DNA of 64,000 nt, taken from positions 62,001-126,000 of the forward strand of contig NZ_QHCT01000006.1 in the NCBI RefSeq assembly GCF_003545885.1. The letters are read 5' to 3'. Positions 43,214 to 51,903 of this stretch are shown piece after piece (within the stretch, counting starts at the first letter, position 1; every line of letters starts with the position of its first letter). A program made the translations under genes and the position numbers. Under the pieces are notes generated by a model. It worked only from the letters and a program-made list of their open reading frames with translations, did no database searches and was not told the DNA's origin. Origin of the DNA: Leptospira stimsonii (GTDB lineage Bacteria > Spirochaetota > Leptospiria > Leptospirales > Leptospiraceae).

Positions 43214-45079
43214 TCAAACAGCCAGTTTTGTCTCGTCGTCATCTTCACCGAGAAGAGACGGATCTTCCTTTTTACGCATCAAGTCTTCCAACTTTTTGAG
43301 AGAAATTTTTAGATACTCGTTAGTAGGAGCGCTCTTGATTCCTTGTTGAAGAACCTTGATCGCCTTCGGACTTTGATTGTCCTTCAGATAACATCTTGCC
43401 AAGCGCAGACTCGCTTTCGAATACGTATGATCGATCGCGAGAGAACGTTTGAGGGACCGTTTGGCCTCGTGAACGTTTTCCGTTTCGTAATACGCTCTTC
43501 CGATCAGATAATGAATGTAAGCTGAATCTTCACCGGAAGTTTTTACGAACTTATCCAAGAACTGAATCGCCTTCGGAAAGTTGCGGTCTCTATAATACAT
43601 TCTTCCGAGAAGAAGAAGGCTGTCCTTGATCGAATCGTCCAGAGAATAAACATCCAAAGCCTTATCGTAAGCAAGAGAATCGTTTTTCTCGCGAGCCGCG
43701 GTTTTCGCGACGTTCATCATGGACTTCGCTTTATTCAAAAGCGGATTACACTGAAGAGCCATGATGGAGATATCATCTCCGTTTCTTGCTTCTCCTTTGT
43801 ATCTTTTGAATCTAGAAATCAAAGAATCGACCAAATCTCCCACGTAGATACGATCTCTTTGTTCTTCTAGGGTTTGTTTTTCCTGTCTCACCCAATCCAA
43901 AAACCTTGCGTTACCAAGCTCTTGACGTTCCGGATTTTTTTGTTCCACGATTCCGTCTGACGTAAGAATCAGGATGTCTCCAGGATTGATACGGCCTTGC
44001 TTCTCTTCAAAGTTGTTCCGATTCACTTCGAAAATTCCCATAGGAACCCCGTTCGAATCGAGTTCGTCGATCACTCCTGTATCGTTTCTAAAATGAATCA
44101 GCTTTTGATGCGCGCCGTTCACGTAAGAATAAGAATAGTCTCCGTAGATTCTTAAAATAAACGCGGTGAAGTATGTTCCTTCCGGAAGCTGAGGACGGAT
44201 CGATTCTCCCAATTCCGTAAGAATTTCGGTAAGTCCGAGACCGAGAGAAGTACATCTTCTGAATTGATAGTGAATCGACATCGTAACAAGAGCCGCGGGA
44301 ATTCCGTGTCCCGAAACGTCCGCGATGATCACCGTTACAGCATTCCCGTGTCGCACAACGTCGAAGTAATCTCCTGAAACTTCGGTCATCGGTTCGTAAT
44401 ACGTCCCGAAATGAATTCCGTTCCAAGGAGCGATGTTCGTGTTGATGATCTGACTCTGGACGTTGCGGCCCATCTTCATATCAAACTCGAGTTGTTTGAG
44501 AATTCCCGCTTCTCTCTGATTGGCTTCCACAAGACCTTCGATCAAACGAACGGAGGTAAGAGCAAGTGCCAGTTGAGAAGCCAATGCTTCTAGAATTTCG
44601 ATATCGTCTTCGATGTAAAAAAAGCTGTGCTCCGATTCGACGGCGATCGTTCCGAGGACCTCGTCCTTATAAAGAATCGGAACGCACATAACGGAAAGAG
44701 TGGCTTCTCCTTCGTCGATATACTCCGGATGATACGAAAGATTCTGCACAAGAAGAGACGTTTTCGTTTTAAACGTATGACCGGAATAACCTTCGTTTAC
44801 GGTGACGCTTCTGCGTGGAGGAGTCGTCTCTCGAAGATAACGAACGGGCACCAACATACCGTCCTTCCAGATTCTTAAAGTAGTGTTGTCACATTCGAAG
44901 ATATCCTTACAAATGTTTGTTACCGAATTATAGAGTTCGTCGTGTTTATCAACCGATGCAAACTCCTTACTAATATAAAGGAGAATATCGATTTTATTTT
45001 TTTCGGTCAAACCACCTACGACCTTGTGGTTTCCCCGGAAACTGACTACCTTACGTTGACCAAGTTTTAGTTCTATCAT
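43214..45079 (-). CDS. GAF-SpoIIE phosphatase-TPR signalling protein
   Basis: A 621-residue cytoplasmic protein with a GAF sensor domain (about 25-180), a linking helix (LEFDMKMGRNVQSQI), a PP2C/SpoIIE serine phosphatase (about 215-425, with GDYFDVVRHG, IADVSGHGIPAAL and GDILILTSDGI holding the metal-binding Asp residues), and C-terminal TPRs (about 460-600). Such proteins dephosphorylate STAS antagonists in partner-switching pathways. An in-frame start lies 54 bases upstream; the ATG at 45079 was chosen for its GGAG. It is directly upstream of amt, a pairing that may tie nitrogen supply to the switch (inference). Confidence 0.9.
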   Translation of the reverse strand: MIELKLGQRKVVSFRGNHKVVGGLTEKNKIDILLYISKEFASVDKHDELYNSVTNICKDIFECDNTTLRIWKDGMLVPVRYLRETTPPRRSVTVNEGYSGHTFKTKTSLLVQNLSYHPEYIDEGEATLSVMCVPILYKDEVLGTIAVESEHSFFYIEDDIEILEALASQLALALTSVRLIEGLVEANQREAGILKQLEFDMKMGRNVQSQIINTNIAPWNGIHFGTYYEPMTEVSGDYFDVVRHGNAVTVIIADVSGHGIPAALVTMSIHYQFRRCTSLGLGLTEILTELGESIRPQLPEGTYFTAFILRIYGDYSYSYVNGAHQKLIHFRNDTGVIDELDSNGVPMGIFEVNRNNFEEKQGRINPGDILILTSDGIVEQKNPERQELGNARFLDWVRQEKQTLEEQRDRIYVGDLVDSLISRFKRYKGEARNGDDISIMALQCNPLLNKAKSMMNVAKTAAREKNDSLAYDKALDVYSLDDSIKDSLLLLGRMYYRDRNFPKAIQFLDKFVKTSGEDSAYIHYLIGRAYYETENVHEAKRSLKRSLAIDHTYSKASLRLARCYLKDNQSPKAIKVLQQGIKSAPTNEYLKISLKKLEDLMRKKEDPSLLGEDDDETKLAV

Positions 45080-45277
45080 ATCCCGCACACTCCAAGGAAA
45101 GGATTCACTCCTTGAATTCGCTTCTCTTTGCATTTCTTTTGCAAGAAACGTACCAGGGGGAAATTAGGGATTTTTTGCCTTCTTTTTATAAATAACGAAT
45201 ACTAAAAAGGCCATCTGGAAAAATATGCCCATTAAATAGGCATGACATAATCCAGATTACGTAAAAGTACAGCAGAA

Positions 45278-46525
45278 TTAAAGGGAGGAAGATTTGCGAA
45301 ACCTGGAAAAGATCGAAAGAAAACCCTCTTTGATTTTATTTGCGAAACCTGGTTGAGACCGGGTTCCGTATTTGTGAAGAAAGGATTCTACGTATTGAAA
45401 GACGTCGTCGTCCGCGCGATCGCCCATCACAAGACAAGCGTGTCCGTAATCTTCCGAAGATCCGTTCGCCTTCGAGATCACTCTGAATTCTTTTTTCTTT
45501 GTCCCTGCGTTTTCGAATACGGAACGAACCGATTCCGGGGTCGCGATCACGTCTTTTTCTCCCGCAATAAAGAGAGAAGGAACATTGATTTTCTTTTGGA
45601 GACGAACGTAATCGTAAAAGCCGTTGAGAGAATGCATTTCTTTGGTTTCGATCCAACGCATAAATTGTTCGGTCACGCCGTCGCTGATGTTCTCGATCGC
45701 ATTCTTCATGATCTTCTTTACCGTTCGTGAAGAAGTCACTTTCGGATTATAAAGAATTTCATCGATCGGAGTATAAAGTTCTCCGGCTAAAGGTGCGAGA
45801 ATCGATGCGCCGAATTTTAGATCCAACATCTTTCTCGCTCTAGGAAACCTGGAAAGAAGACCGATCAGAGTAATTCCGATATGATTCAGATTTCCCGGTC
45901 CTCCCAAGGAAACAAAGGCACCGATGTCTTTTGTGTCCTTCGGCTCGGAAATACAAAAATGAGAATAAAGAATCATCGCTCCCATGGAATGACCCACGTA
46001 GGAAATGCGCTCCGCTCCCGTGATCTTCTTCACCTTATCGATCATCGCGGGAACATCGTATTTGACGATATCGTCGAAGGTAAAGTCTTCGTAACGGGTC
46101 GGACTTTCGTAATACGATCTTCCACAACCTCGAAGAGAAACAGCGAATACTTCGTAACCTCTGAGCTTTAGATAATAAGGAAGAGAATGTCTTCTGTCCA
46201 GATCGACAACATACTTGTTCGTCGCAATTCCGTGAACTACAAGAACCGGCGCAAGCTGACGATTCGGTTGAGGAGGAATGTGTCTGTGAAGCGCCAAATT
46301 CCAACCGTCTTTCGTCTTTGCAAAGTGAACCTCGTCCGCAATATCCTCTTGTCCGTACAACTTGCCGATCCAGTTCAAAAGCAGAGGATGGATAAGAAGA
46401 ATTAAGATCAAAACCCCGGTAAAGATAAATGCGAGCGTGGAAGCGAGAAGTGCGAATAATAGAAGAATAAGAAAAGTGGTGGCTAAGTAGAATGGACTTC
46501 TACGATTCTTTAAGATCGCGAGCAC
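45278..46525 (-). CDS. membrane-anchored alpha/beta hydrolase
   Basis: A 415-residue protein with two close N-terminal membrane helices (about 13-50) and then a lipase-like alpha/beta hydrolase domain. Oxyanion region VVHGIATNK (97-105), nucleophile GHSMG (Ser180), acid in IAGEKDVIATPE, and His in DYGHACLV near the end. The arrangement YLKLRGYEVFAVSLRGCGRS resembles lysosomal-acid-lipase-like or poly-hydroxyalkanoate-synthase-like hydrolases. The substrate is unknown; a membrane lipid is plausible. It stands 199 bases upstream of the phosphatase on the same strand, with a small ATGCC/GGCAT hairpin between. Confidence 0.85.
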   Translation of the reverse strand: MLAILKNRRSPFYLATTFLILLLFALLASTLAFIFTGVLILILLIHPLLLNWIGKLYGQEDIADEVHFAKTKDGWNLALHRHIPPQPNRQLAPVLVVHGIATNKYVVDLDRRHSLPYYLKLRGYEVFAVSLRGCGRSYYESPTRYEDFTFDDIVKYDVPAMIDKVKKITGAERISYVGHSMGAMILYSHFCISEPKDTKDIGAFVSLGGPGNLNHIGITLIGLLSRFPRARKMLDLKFGASILAPLAGELYTPIDEILYNPKVTSSRTVKKIMKNAIENISDGVTEQFMRWIETKEMHSLNGFYDYVRLQKKINVPSLFIAGEKDVIATPESVRSVFENAGTKKKEFRVISKANGSSEDYGHACLVMGDRADDDVFQYVESFLHKYGTRSQPGFANKIKEGFLSIFSRFRKSSSL

Positions 46526-46623
46526 AGGTTAAAAATAATCGAAATTCCGAATTGTCAAGAATTAGAAGCTGCTTGCCCGAAAATTCCAAGAAAAGATCTT
46601 GGTAGAATCCATCCGAGCTCTTC

Positions 46624-47055
46624 ATGTCTCAAGTTCCAGAATACAAACTCTACAAATCGCCGAACGGCTGGTATTCCATGGTGGTTCCCGCCCACTGGGT
46701 ACAAATGGTAATAGAAGGAATTCCTGCGTTTTTCGAAGAAAACGGAAGCGGCGCCCTTCAAGTCTACGCATTCGAAAACAAAGTGGGAAGTTATATTCTC
46801 AAGGAAGAATTGGAACGATATCTAAAAACTCACGAAATCGACTTCGAAGAAGACAAAGTCGCAGACTTTGAAAACGAAGAAGGAAGCAAGATCATGGCTT
46901 GCGAGTTCGTAAAAGAGGACAGATTTTGGATGGTTTATATGATCGCCAATAAAAAAAGAATGATTCTACTCACGTATAACAGCGATGAGGTGCCGGCTGA
47001 ATATCTCGTAAAAGAGCTCACTACCGTTATCAGTTCGATTCGTTTCTCTCAATAG
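46624..47055 (+). CDS. hypothetical protein, DUF3805-like
   Basis: A 143-residue cytoplasmic protein. YKSPNGWYSMVVPAHWVQMV near the start and GALQVYAFENKVG in the middle resemble the DUF3805 or PsbP-like fold found in small stress-related proteins; the family call is tentative. No catalytic residues were recognised. It is convergent with the next gene, 3 bases apart. Confidence 0.65.
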   Translation: MSQVPEYKLYKSPNGWYSMVVPAHWVQMVIEGIPAFFEENGSGALQVYAFENKVGSYILKEELERYLKTHEIDFEEDKVADFENEEGSKIMACEFVKEDRFWMVYMIANKKRMILLTYNSDEVPAEYLVKELTTVISSIRFSQ

Positions 47056-47058
47056 AAA

Positions 47059-47418
47059 TCACTTTTTCCAGAGAAGAAATTCCGCGTTCTCGGTTGTACT
47101 CATCGATTGAATGACGTTCTCAAAATGAAAGCCTTCGTATTTTGAAACGATTTCATAGACTCGATTATAACCTTCGCAGGCGCTCGGAATCAAACAACCG
47201 CTATTTTTACCGATCAATGCCAGCCAAATATCCGGTGCAAACGGCCCCGCGTCCGTATTGATCAATCGAATCTCTTCGATCTCTTTCCAAGCGATCTGTT
47301 CCGTTTTTCTCCTCGGATGCTCCACTCTTACGGATTCTTCGTTGAGCGTCACAATAAATTCGTCTTCAGGATTTTTAGGTGGATTTGATTTTTTGAAGAG
47401 ACAATTCAACCAACACAT
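47059..47418 (-). CDS. hypothetical protein with PH-like fold
   Basis: A 119-residue protein. VRVEHPRRKTEQIAWKEIEE, followed by LINTDAGPFAPDIWLALIG and a CLIPSACEGYNRVYE segment, matches a widespread small family in which a strand-rich domain carries AxDxGPxxPDxW. The role is unknown. Two Cys residues (CWLNC) start the protein. The end ENAEFLLWKK is conserved in relatives (from memory of the family pattern). Confidence 0.7.
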   Translation of the reverse strand: MCWLNCLFKKSNPPKNPEDEFIVTLNEESVRVEHPRRKTEQIAWKEIEEIRLINTDAGPFAPDIWLALIGKNSGCLIPSACEGYNRVYEIVSKYEGFHFENVIQSMSTTENAEFLLWKK

Positions 47419-47820
47419 TTCAGAGATTCTTCCGTTCCTTTGTCAGATTTTCTTTCGAGCGCTTTGTATATCTTTGAAAAAGAATCATTCGTTTTCTAGA
47501 TCCGATCCATGTCTGTAAAGTTTCCCAAAGTGTTCCCGCGTCCGATTCAGTAATTGGAATCGGAATCGGAGTAAATAGATTATTCTTTTCTAATATTCTT
47601 ACAATTACCGAAATAGAAACCCCATTCTTACGCAAGAATCGATAAGTCCGCGTCTAAGAATAGATCTGTATCCAAGTCCTCACTCTTAGGATTACCTTTG
47701 GTCGCGAAGATTTGTGATACACATTTCGCAATCTGGTGGCTTGTGTCACCGATGGACGAAAGCCGAGTCCTCGAAAGAGCAGAACCTTACTCACCAGTTA
47801 TCCGATTCAGACGAAAAGCT

Positions 47821-47834
47821 GTCGGAACTCCGAC
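47821..47834. repeat. GGAACT-family palindrome
   Basis: GTCGGA-AC-TCCGAC, a perfect 6-bp inverted repeat. It is 6 bases before the GC-rich element copy B. Confidence 0.6.
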
Positions 47835-47840
47835 GCTCCA

Positions 47841-47894
47841 CCGTGAAAGCCGCGCGCCCCTCCCAAATTTCGGGTGGTGGGGTGAGGTGGCGGG
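47841..47894 (-). repeat. GC-rich dispersed element, copy B
   Basis: Read on the minus strand: CCCGCCACCTCACCCC, ACCACCCGAAATTTGGG, AGGGGCGCGCGG, then CTTTCACGG. The block order is that of copy A (24911-24965), in opposite orientation and about 23 kb away. It is non-coding and far richer in GC than its surroundings. Confidence 0.65.
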
Positions 47895-47951
47895 AAAATC
47901 GGGCGACTTTCCTATATCACAGAATCCTAATTTTGCAAGAAAAAAATCCCG

Positions 47952-47967
47952 TGTAGGAACTCCTACA
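47952..47967. repeat. GGAACT-family palindrome, best copy
   Basis: TGTAGGA-AC-TCCTACA, a perfect 7-bp inverted repeat with a 2-base centre. It is the most regular member of the family in this window. Confidence 0.65.
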
Positions 47968-48310
47968 AAATCCTTTCTTACTCACGATTCTCGTTGCAGT
48001 TCCTCACAATTTTCCCGTTAGGTTATAAACTCGGAATCTTTTTTCTTTCTTCTCCCAAGAAGAAATTTCGGAGGTGAGGTCGTGATTTACGATTAAAAAT
48101 AAAGAACGAAGATCACACCGAAGGGGAGAAAACCTTTCCGAAGAGGCAAGGAAGTAACTCCCTCTCGAGAAGACAAAATTCTTCATTTTATTTCGAAAGT
48201 TTGAAAACCTTATCTTGTCGAATATCGGGTCTTCCAAATCGAACTCCCTCCGAAAAATTTCCCTTCGGATAAACGATGCGCCGTACGCAAAGCAATCGGA
48301 TCGAAAAATC

Positions 48311-49858
48311 CTACTCGATCGAAAGCGTCGCAGAGACCGCCTTTTTCCAACGTTGCAATTTTTGAGTTCGTCTTTCCGGATCCATCTTCGGTTCGAAGGT
48401 CTTGTATCCTTTTTGTAAGGATTTGAGTTCTTCTGTGTCCTTCCAGAATCCGACCGCGAGACCGGCAAGATACGCCGCACCGGTCGCGGTCATATCCGGC
48501 TCAGGAGCACGATTGACTCTCATATTAGAAAAGTCTGCAAGACATTGAAGAAGGATATCGGATTGAGAAACACCGCCGTCGACTTTGATTTCTTTGATCT
48601 TCACTTTTGTATCTTTTTGAATTCCTTCTAAAACTTCAAAGAGACTCAGAGCGATTCCTTCCAGGACGGCTCTTGCAATATGTCTTCTGTGAGTCGCGAG
48701 AGAAAGGCCACTGATAGAAGCCTTCGCCTTCGGATTAAAATACGGAAAACGAGCGCCCGTTGGATACGGAATAAAGACGACACCTTCCGTATCGTCCGCT
48801 TGTGCGGCGAGTTCGTTCAAGACCTTCGGCGTATCGGAAAGTCCGATTCCCTTTCCAAGCCAATCGATCAGAGTTCCCGCGGTTGCGACAAAACCTTCTA
48901 ACATATATGTCGTTTGACCATTGAGTCTCCAAGCGATCATCGGGAAGAGTCCCCTCTTGGAAAGTTTCGCCTTGGGTCCGATGTTGATATCGACAAAGGC
49001 ACCGGAGCCCTGGGAGATTTTTACTTCTCCCGGTTCGAAACAACACTGACCAAAAAGGGCGGCCATCTGATCCCCGATCGAAGCGCGGATCGGAACGGAG
49101 TTTCCGCCGAGAAACTCGGGAAGACAATGACCAAAATCTCCGTTACTATCCTTTACTTCCGGAAAGAGATTCGCGGGAATTCCGAAAATGGAAAAGATCG
49201 GCTTGTTCCAGATCAACTGAAACGGATTGAACATTCCCGTAGCGACGGCGTTAGACGAATCGGTAAGGTGATTCTTACCGCCGGTGAGTTTATAAATAAA
49301 CCAAGTGTCCAAGGTTCCGAAAAGAACCTCTCCCTTTTTACAACGTGCTTTGAGTTCCGGATTCTCATCTAAAACCCATTTCAGACGACAGGTCGCGTGA
49401 TCGGTCGTAAACTTAAGCATCGAGGTCGCAATCATCATCGGATGATTGGTAAGATTCCCGATCACAGTAGAAACAAGACGAATCAAACGCCAGATAAAAT
49501 TCTGATTCATCTCATCTGCGGTTTTATAAGAACGGACATCGGCCCAACTGATCAGTGGTGTGAGCGGTTTTCCGGAAGATTTTTCCCAGAGAAGAAATGA
49601 ACCTCGTTGATTACAAATTCCTAATACTGCAATTTCCTTTGCGAGTTCTTTCTTTTTTTGAATTTTCTTCAGAAGTGAAAGAAGCGCTTTCCAGAGGACT
49701 TCCGGATCGTGTTCGAGGGCCCCGGGGGCCGGAATATTGGGAGGAGTTTTTTCATACTGTCTTTCGACGATTTTTCCCTTGCGATCGAGTAAAAAGGCTC
49801 GAATCCCGCTTCCCCCGCTGTCGATGGAAAGAACGTATTTTCCTTTTGAATTAATCAT
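48311..49858 (-). CDS. FGGY-family carbohydrate kinase, glycerol-kinase-like
   Basis: A 515-residue cytoplasmic sugar kinase with two actin-like domains. It starts [18 protein letters not shown] where GlpK carries a DQGTTSSR-type phosphate loop, so the substrate loop differs. Later marks are WADVR (as in WQDRR of GlpK), [27 protein letters not shown] and [15 protein letters not shown] (FGGY C-terminal signature). It transfers phosphate from ATP to a polyol or sugar; glycerol is the best guess but not certain. It stands alone, with no glpF or glpD nearby. Confidence 0.82.
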   Translation of the reverse strand: MINSKGKYVLSIDSGGSGIRAFLLDRKGKIVERQYEKTPPNIPAPGALEHDPEVLWKALLSLLKKIQKKKELAKEIAVLGICNQRGSFLLWEKSSGKPLTPLISWADVRSYKTADEMNQNFIWRLIRLVSTVIGNLTNHPMMIATSMLKFTTDHATCRLKWVLDENPELKARCKKGEVLFGTLDTWFIYKLTGGKNHLTDSSNAVATGMFNPFQLIWNKPIFSIFGIPANLFPEVKDSNGDFGHCLPEFLGGNSVPIRASIGDQMAALFGQCCFEPGEVKISQGSGAFVDINIGPKAKLSKRGLFPMIAWRLNGQTTYMLEGFVATAGTLIDWLGKGIGLSDTPKVLNELAAQADDTEGVVFIPYPTGARFPYFNPKAKASISGLSLATHRRHIARAVLEGIALSLFEVLEGIQKDTKVKIKEIKVDGGVSQSDILLQCLADFSNMRVNRAPEPDMTATGAAYLAGLAVGFWKDTEELKSLQKGYKTFEPKMDPERRTQKLQRWKKAVSATLSIE

Positions 49859-50185
49859 TCAATTCTCCGAAATATTCTTATTGGATAAAAAAGAAGAATC
49901 CGTATCTCTCAAAAAAAAGAAGAAATCGAGGAGATAAAACGAAATCAAAAAAATAGATAATCGAAACGAGATGATTCTGTCTATGTTTTTTGCGAAAATA
50001 AAAGGACAAAGAACTAGGATTTCGAACTCACAAAAAAGAAGCGTCAGACAAACAAGAAGAAGACGGTTCCAAAAAACCGATCTAAAACTTATAAATCGCG
50101 TAAACGCAAACTCGACCGATCTTAAGAATCGAATCCTCCATTCTTAAGATCGAAATCGGATTCAAAAAAAGGAAAGAAAAACTTT
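49859..50185. other. AT-rich intergenic region with a strong hairpin
   Basis: This gap lies between the kinase start and the host-attachment gene end. It has no coding signal. The only structure is the perfect 13-bp stem at 50117-50152. Confidence 0.5.
50117..50152. repeat. perfect 13-bp inverted repeat
   Basis: CGATCTTAAGAAT (50117-50129), a 10-base loop, and ATTCTTAAGATCG (50140-50152). It is 34 bases past the host-attachment gene stop. There is no T-run after it on the minus strand, so it may be an mRNA-end structure or a protein binding site. Confidence 0.55.
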
Positions 50186-50629
50186 CTAAACTAAGATTCC
50201 TTTCAGGTGAGAGAGAATACCACGATTATCGGATGTCGCGAGATCCTTCGCCATCTTATGAAAGATCATGGACTGAGATTGACGATCCAACTTATCCATA
50301 AGCATCCCGAGAAAACGAGGTTCGGAAACAAGGACAAGGCTGAGAAAACGATTGGACTTTCTACCTTGGGAAATTCTTTCCGAGATCTGACTCGCGAAGG
50401 TTTCTGCAACCCTACGTTTCGGTTCTTGAACGGATTCGGAATCGAAAGCAACTCTTTGCGCCTTTGCACTTTTTCCGGGACCGGAAGCTTGGAGAATGAG
50501 CTCCCGATTTTTCATTCTTCCTTTCGGATTTTCAATGCTTTCCAAAAGTTCAAGACCGTTTCGCGAACCTTTGTATTCATAAATTTTTGCTTCGGATCGA
50601 TTTGCGACTACAACCCATTTGTATTTCAT
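50186..50629 (-). CDS. host attachment family protein (eRF1-like fold)
   Basis: A 147-residue protein of the bacterial host-attachment family (PF10116). Signs: [18 protein letters not shown] at the start, a variable glycine-poor middle, [21 protein letters not shown], then [17 protein letters not shown] and the C-terminal helix. The name comes from an Agrobacterium plant-attachment locus; the domain resembles archaeal-type release factor/pelota domain 2, and its molecular role is unknown. The ATG at 50629 follows AGGAG; a TTG two codons upstream is less likely. Confidence 0.8.
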   Translation of the reverse strand: MKYKWVVVANRSEAKIYEYKGSRNGLELLESIENPKGRMKNRELILQASGPGKSAKAQRVAFDSESVQEPKRRVAETFASQISERISQGRKSNRFLSLVLVSEPRFLGMLMDKLDRQSQSMIFHKMAKDLATSDNRGILSHLKGILV

Positions 50630-50667
50630 ACACAACTCCTATCGAGCGACCCATAGGGAGCGAGATA

Positions 50668-50928
50668 GCCAAAAGCCGCGAGGCGTTGGCTCTTTGCGAA
50701 GCAAAGATGAGCGACAGCAAACCGCTTCACAGCAAATCTATCTCGAAGAACTTCCTCAAATCACTCAAACATCATAGCAAACAAAATAAAGCCAAGCCAA
50801 AAGCCGCGAAGCAAAGCGTTGGCTTTTTGCGAAGCAAAGATGAGCGACAACAAACTGCTTCACAGCAAATCTATCTCGAAGAACTTCCTCAAATCACTCA
50901 AACATCATAGCAAACTAAATAAAGCCAA
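50668..50928. repeat. tandem direct repeat, units of 128 and 133 bp
   Basis: Unit 1 (50668-50795) and unit 2 (50796-50928) both begin GCCAAAAGCCGCGA and share GCGAAGCAAAGATGAGCGAC, TCACAGCAAATCTATCTCG and CTCAAACATCATAGCAAAC. They differ by a few substitutions and a 5-base insertion in unit 2. Each begins with a GCCAA...TTGGC hairpin. A third partial start (GCCAACGAAAAGC) follows at 50929. Confidence 0.8.
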
Positions 50929-51313
50929 GCCAACGAAAAGCAGTGAAAGTGAATCTCATAAGAATCGAAATGTATATAAGAAACCCAGAACCACGAAAGT
51001 GGATTTGTTCTATACGAGATGTTCGGAAAGTTCAATCTCTTTTTCTTTTTCCAAAAACGAAGTTGGACGTTGTATAACAAACGTTCAAGTTTAAGAGAAG
51101 GATCGGCTATTACTGGAAGAACAAATCCAAAACTTGATTTCGGTTTAAAAAAGAGGGCAAAAAAAACGCTTTCGAGTTGAGTAGAGTTCTTCGGCAGAAC
51201 ACACATGCTGACTTTATAATATAGAATTCCTTTCGAACCGCTAAGATTGAAATATATTTCGTAGAACAAGTTATAGAAAAAAATCGACGCAGTATGCAAA
51301 GCTCAGCGTGCGC

Positions 51314-51354
51314 CATCTTAAAAAATATGTCATTCAGACAGGGCTTTTAAGATG
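51314..51354. repeat. 10-bp perfect inverted repeat, 21-base loop
   Basis: CATCTTAAAA (51314-51323) and TTTTAAGATG (51345-51354). It lies in the gene-free region 550 bases before the AraC gene. It could be the end of a transcript, but on the plus strand no T-run follows. Confidence 0.5.
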
Positions 51355-51903
51355 GATTCGAACGAGAATTTAGAGAAAGACTCCGGCAAAAAAGGAAAAA
51401 ATTATTTTACCGGAAAGCCTCAAAAAAAGACGTATAAAAAAGGAATATTTGCTTAGAAATCCAAAGAAAATGGAAAAGCGGCAGTTCAATGCTTATTGTA
51501 AAACGTATAAGAATTGAATTCAACTTCTTCTTATCTTTGCCATAATCCTATCCATTTCTGGACTTCTTTGCTACGAACTTCACTTCGCTTAACAATTTGT
51601 GACTCTAAATTATCATATACGAAAAACATTTATGGATAGAGAAGAATAACGTAATTCAGAATCCTTCTTCAATTTATATACTGAAAGGATTTTTGCTCTG
51701 AATACTTGTAAGTTTATCAAAGAAATCTAAGTTCTTTCCATTCATTCTCAAACAAAGATAAGTAGAATGAATTTTAAGGAACGAAGGTTTTGTTTTTTAT
51801 AAAGTAAACTTATTCTTTTTAAAAAGCGATGAAGAGGAAGCTTTCTCTGCGTCTCAAAACTCAGGAGCAGAGGAAAGCGAAAGACAAGAACAGGAGTGTT
51901 ACG

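Larger units (their letters stand above)
47419..48310. other. 890-bp intergenic region with repeats
   Basis: No convincing gene. Two perfect GGAACT palindromes (47821-47834, 47952-47967) flank copy B of the GC-rich element (47841-47894). Several frames (47420-47635 minus, 47698-48021 plus) are accidental: they cross the repeats, lack ribosome sites and show no domain. Confidence 0.5.
50630..51903. other. 1.27-kb region without genes, containing tandem repeats
   Basis: Frames here (up to 133 codons on the minus strand, 107 and 91 on the plus) are low-complexity, pass through the repeat units and have no ribosome site, so none was called. Structures listed separately are a 128/133-bp tandem duplication and a 10-bp inverted repeat. 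The last 400 bases are AT-rich and probably hold the promoter of the AraC gene, whose -35/-10 could not be fixed. Confidence 0.5.

Noticed and set aside
47698..48021. 107-codon plus-strand frame and the overlapping 80-codon one
   Set aside because: They cross the GC-rich element and both GGAACT palindromes; the apparent coding potential comes from GC-rich repeat DNA.
49867..49876. AATATTC/GAATATT stretches recurring near gene ends (28103, 39905, 47586, 49870, 57432)
   Set aside because: Short, AT-rich and found in varied contexts; probably base composition rather than a motif without a genome-wide count.
50587..51299. Frames across the tandem repeats on both strands
   Set aside because: The plus-strand peptides repeat because the DNA repeats; no ribosome site, and the frame is lost outside the units. 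The 133-codon minus-strand frame is rich in Phe/Tyr/Leu with no pattern.
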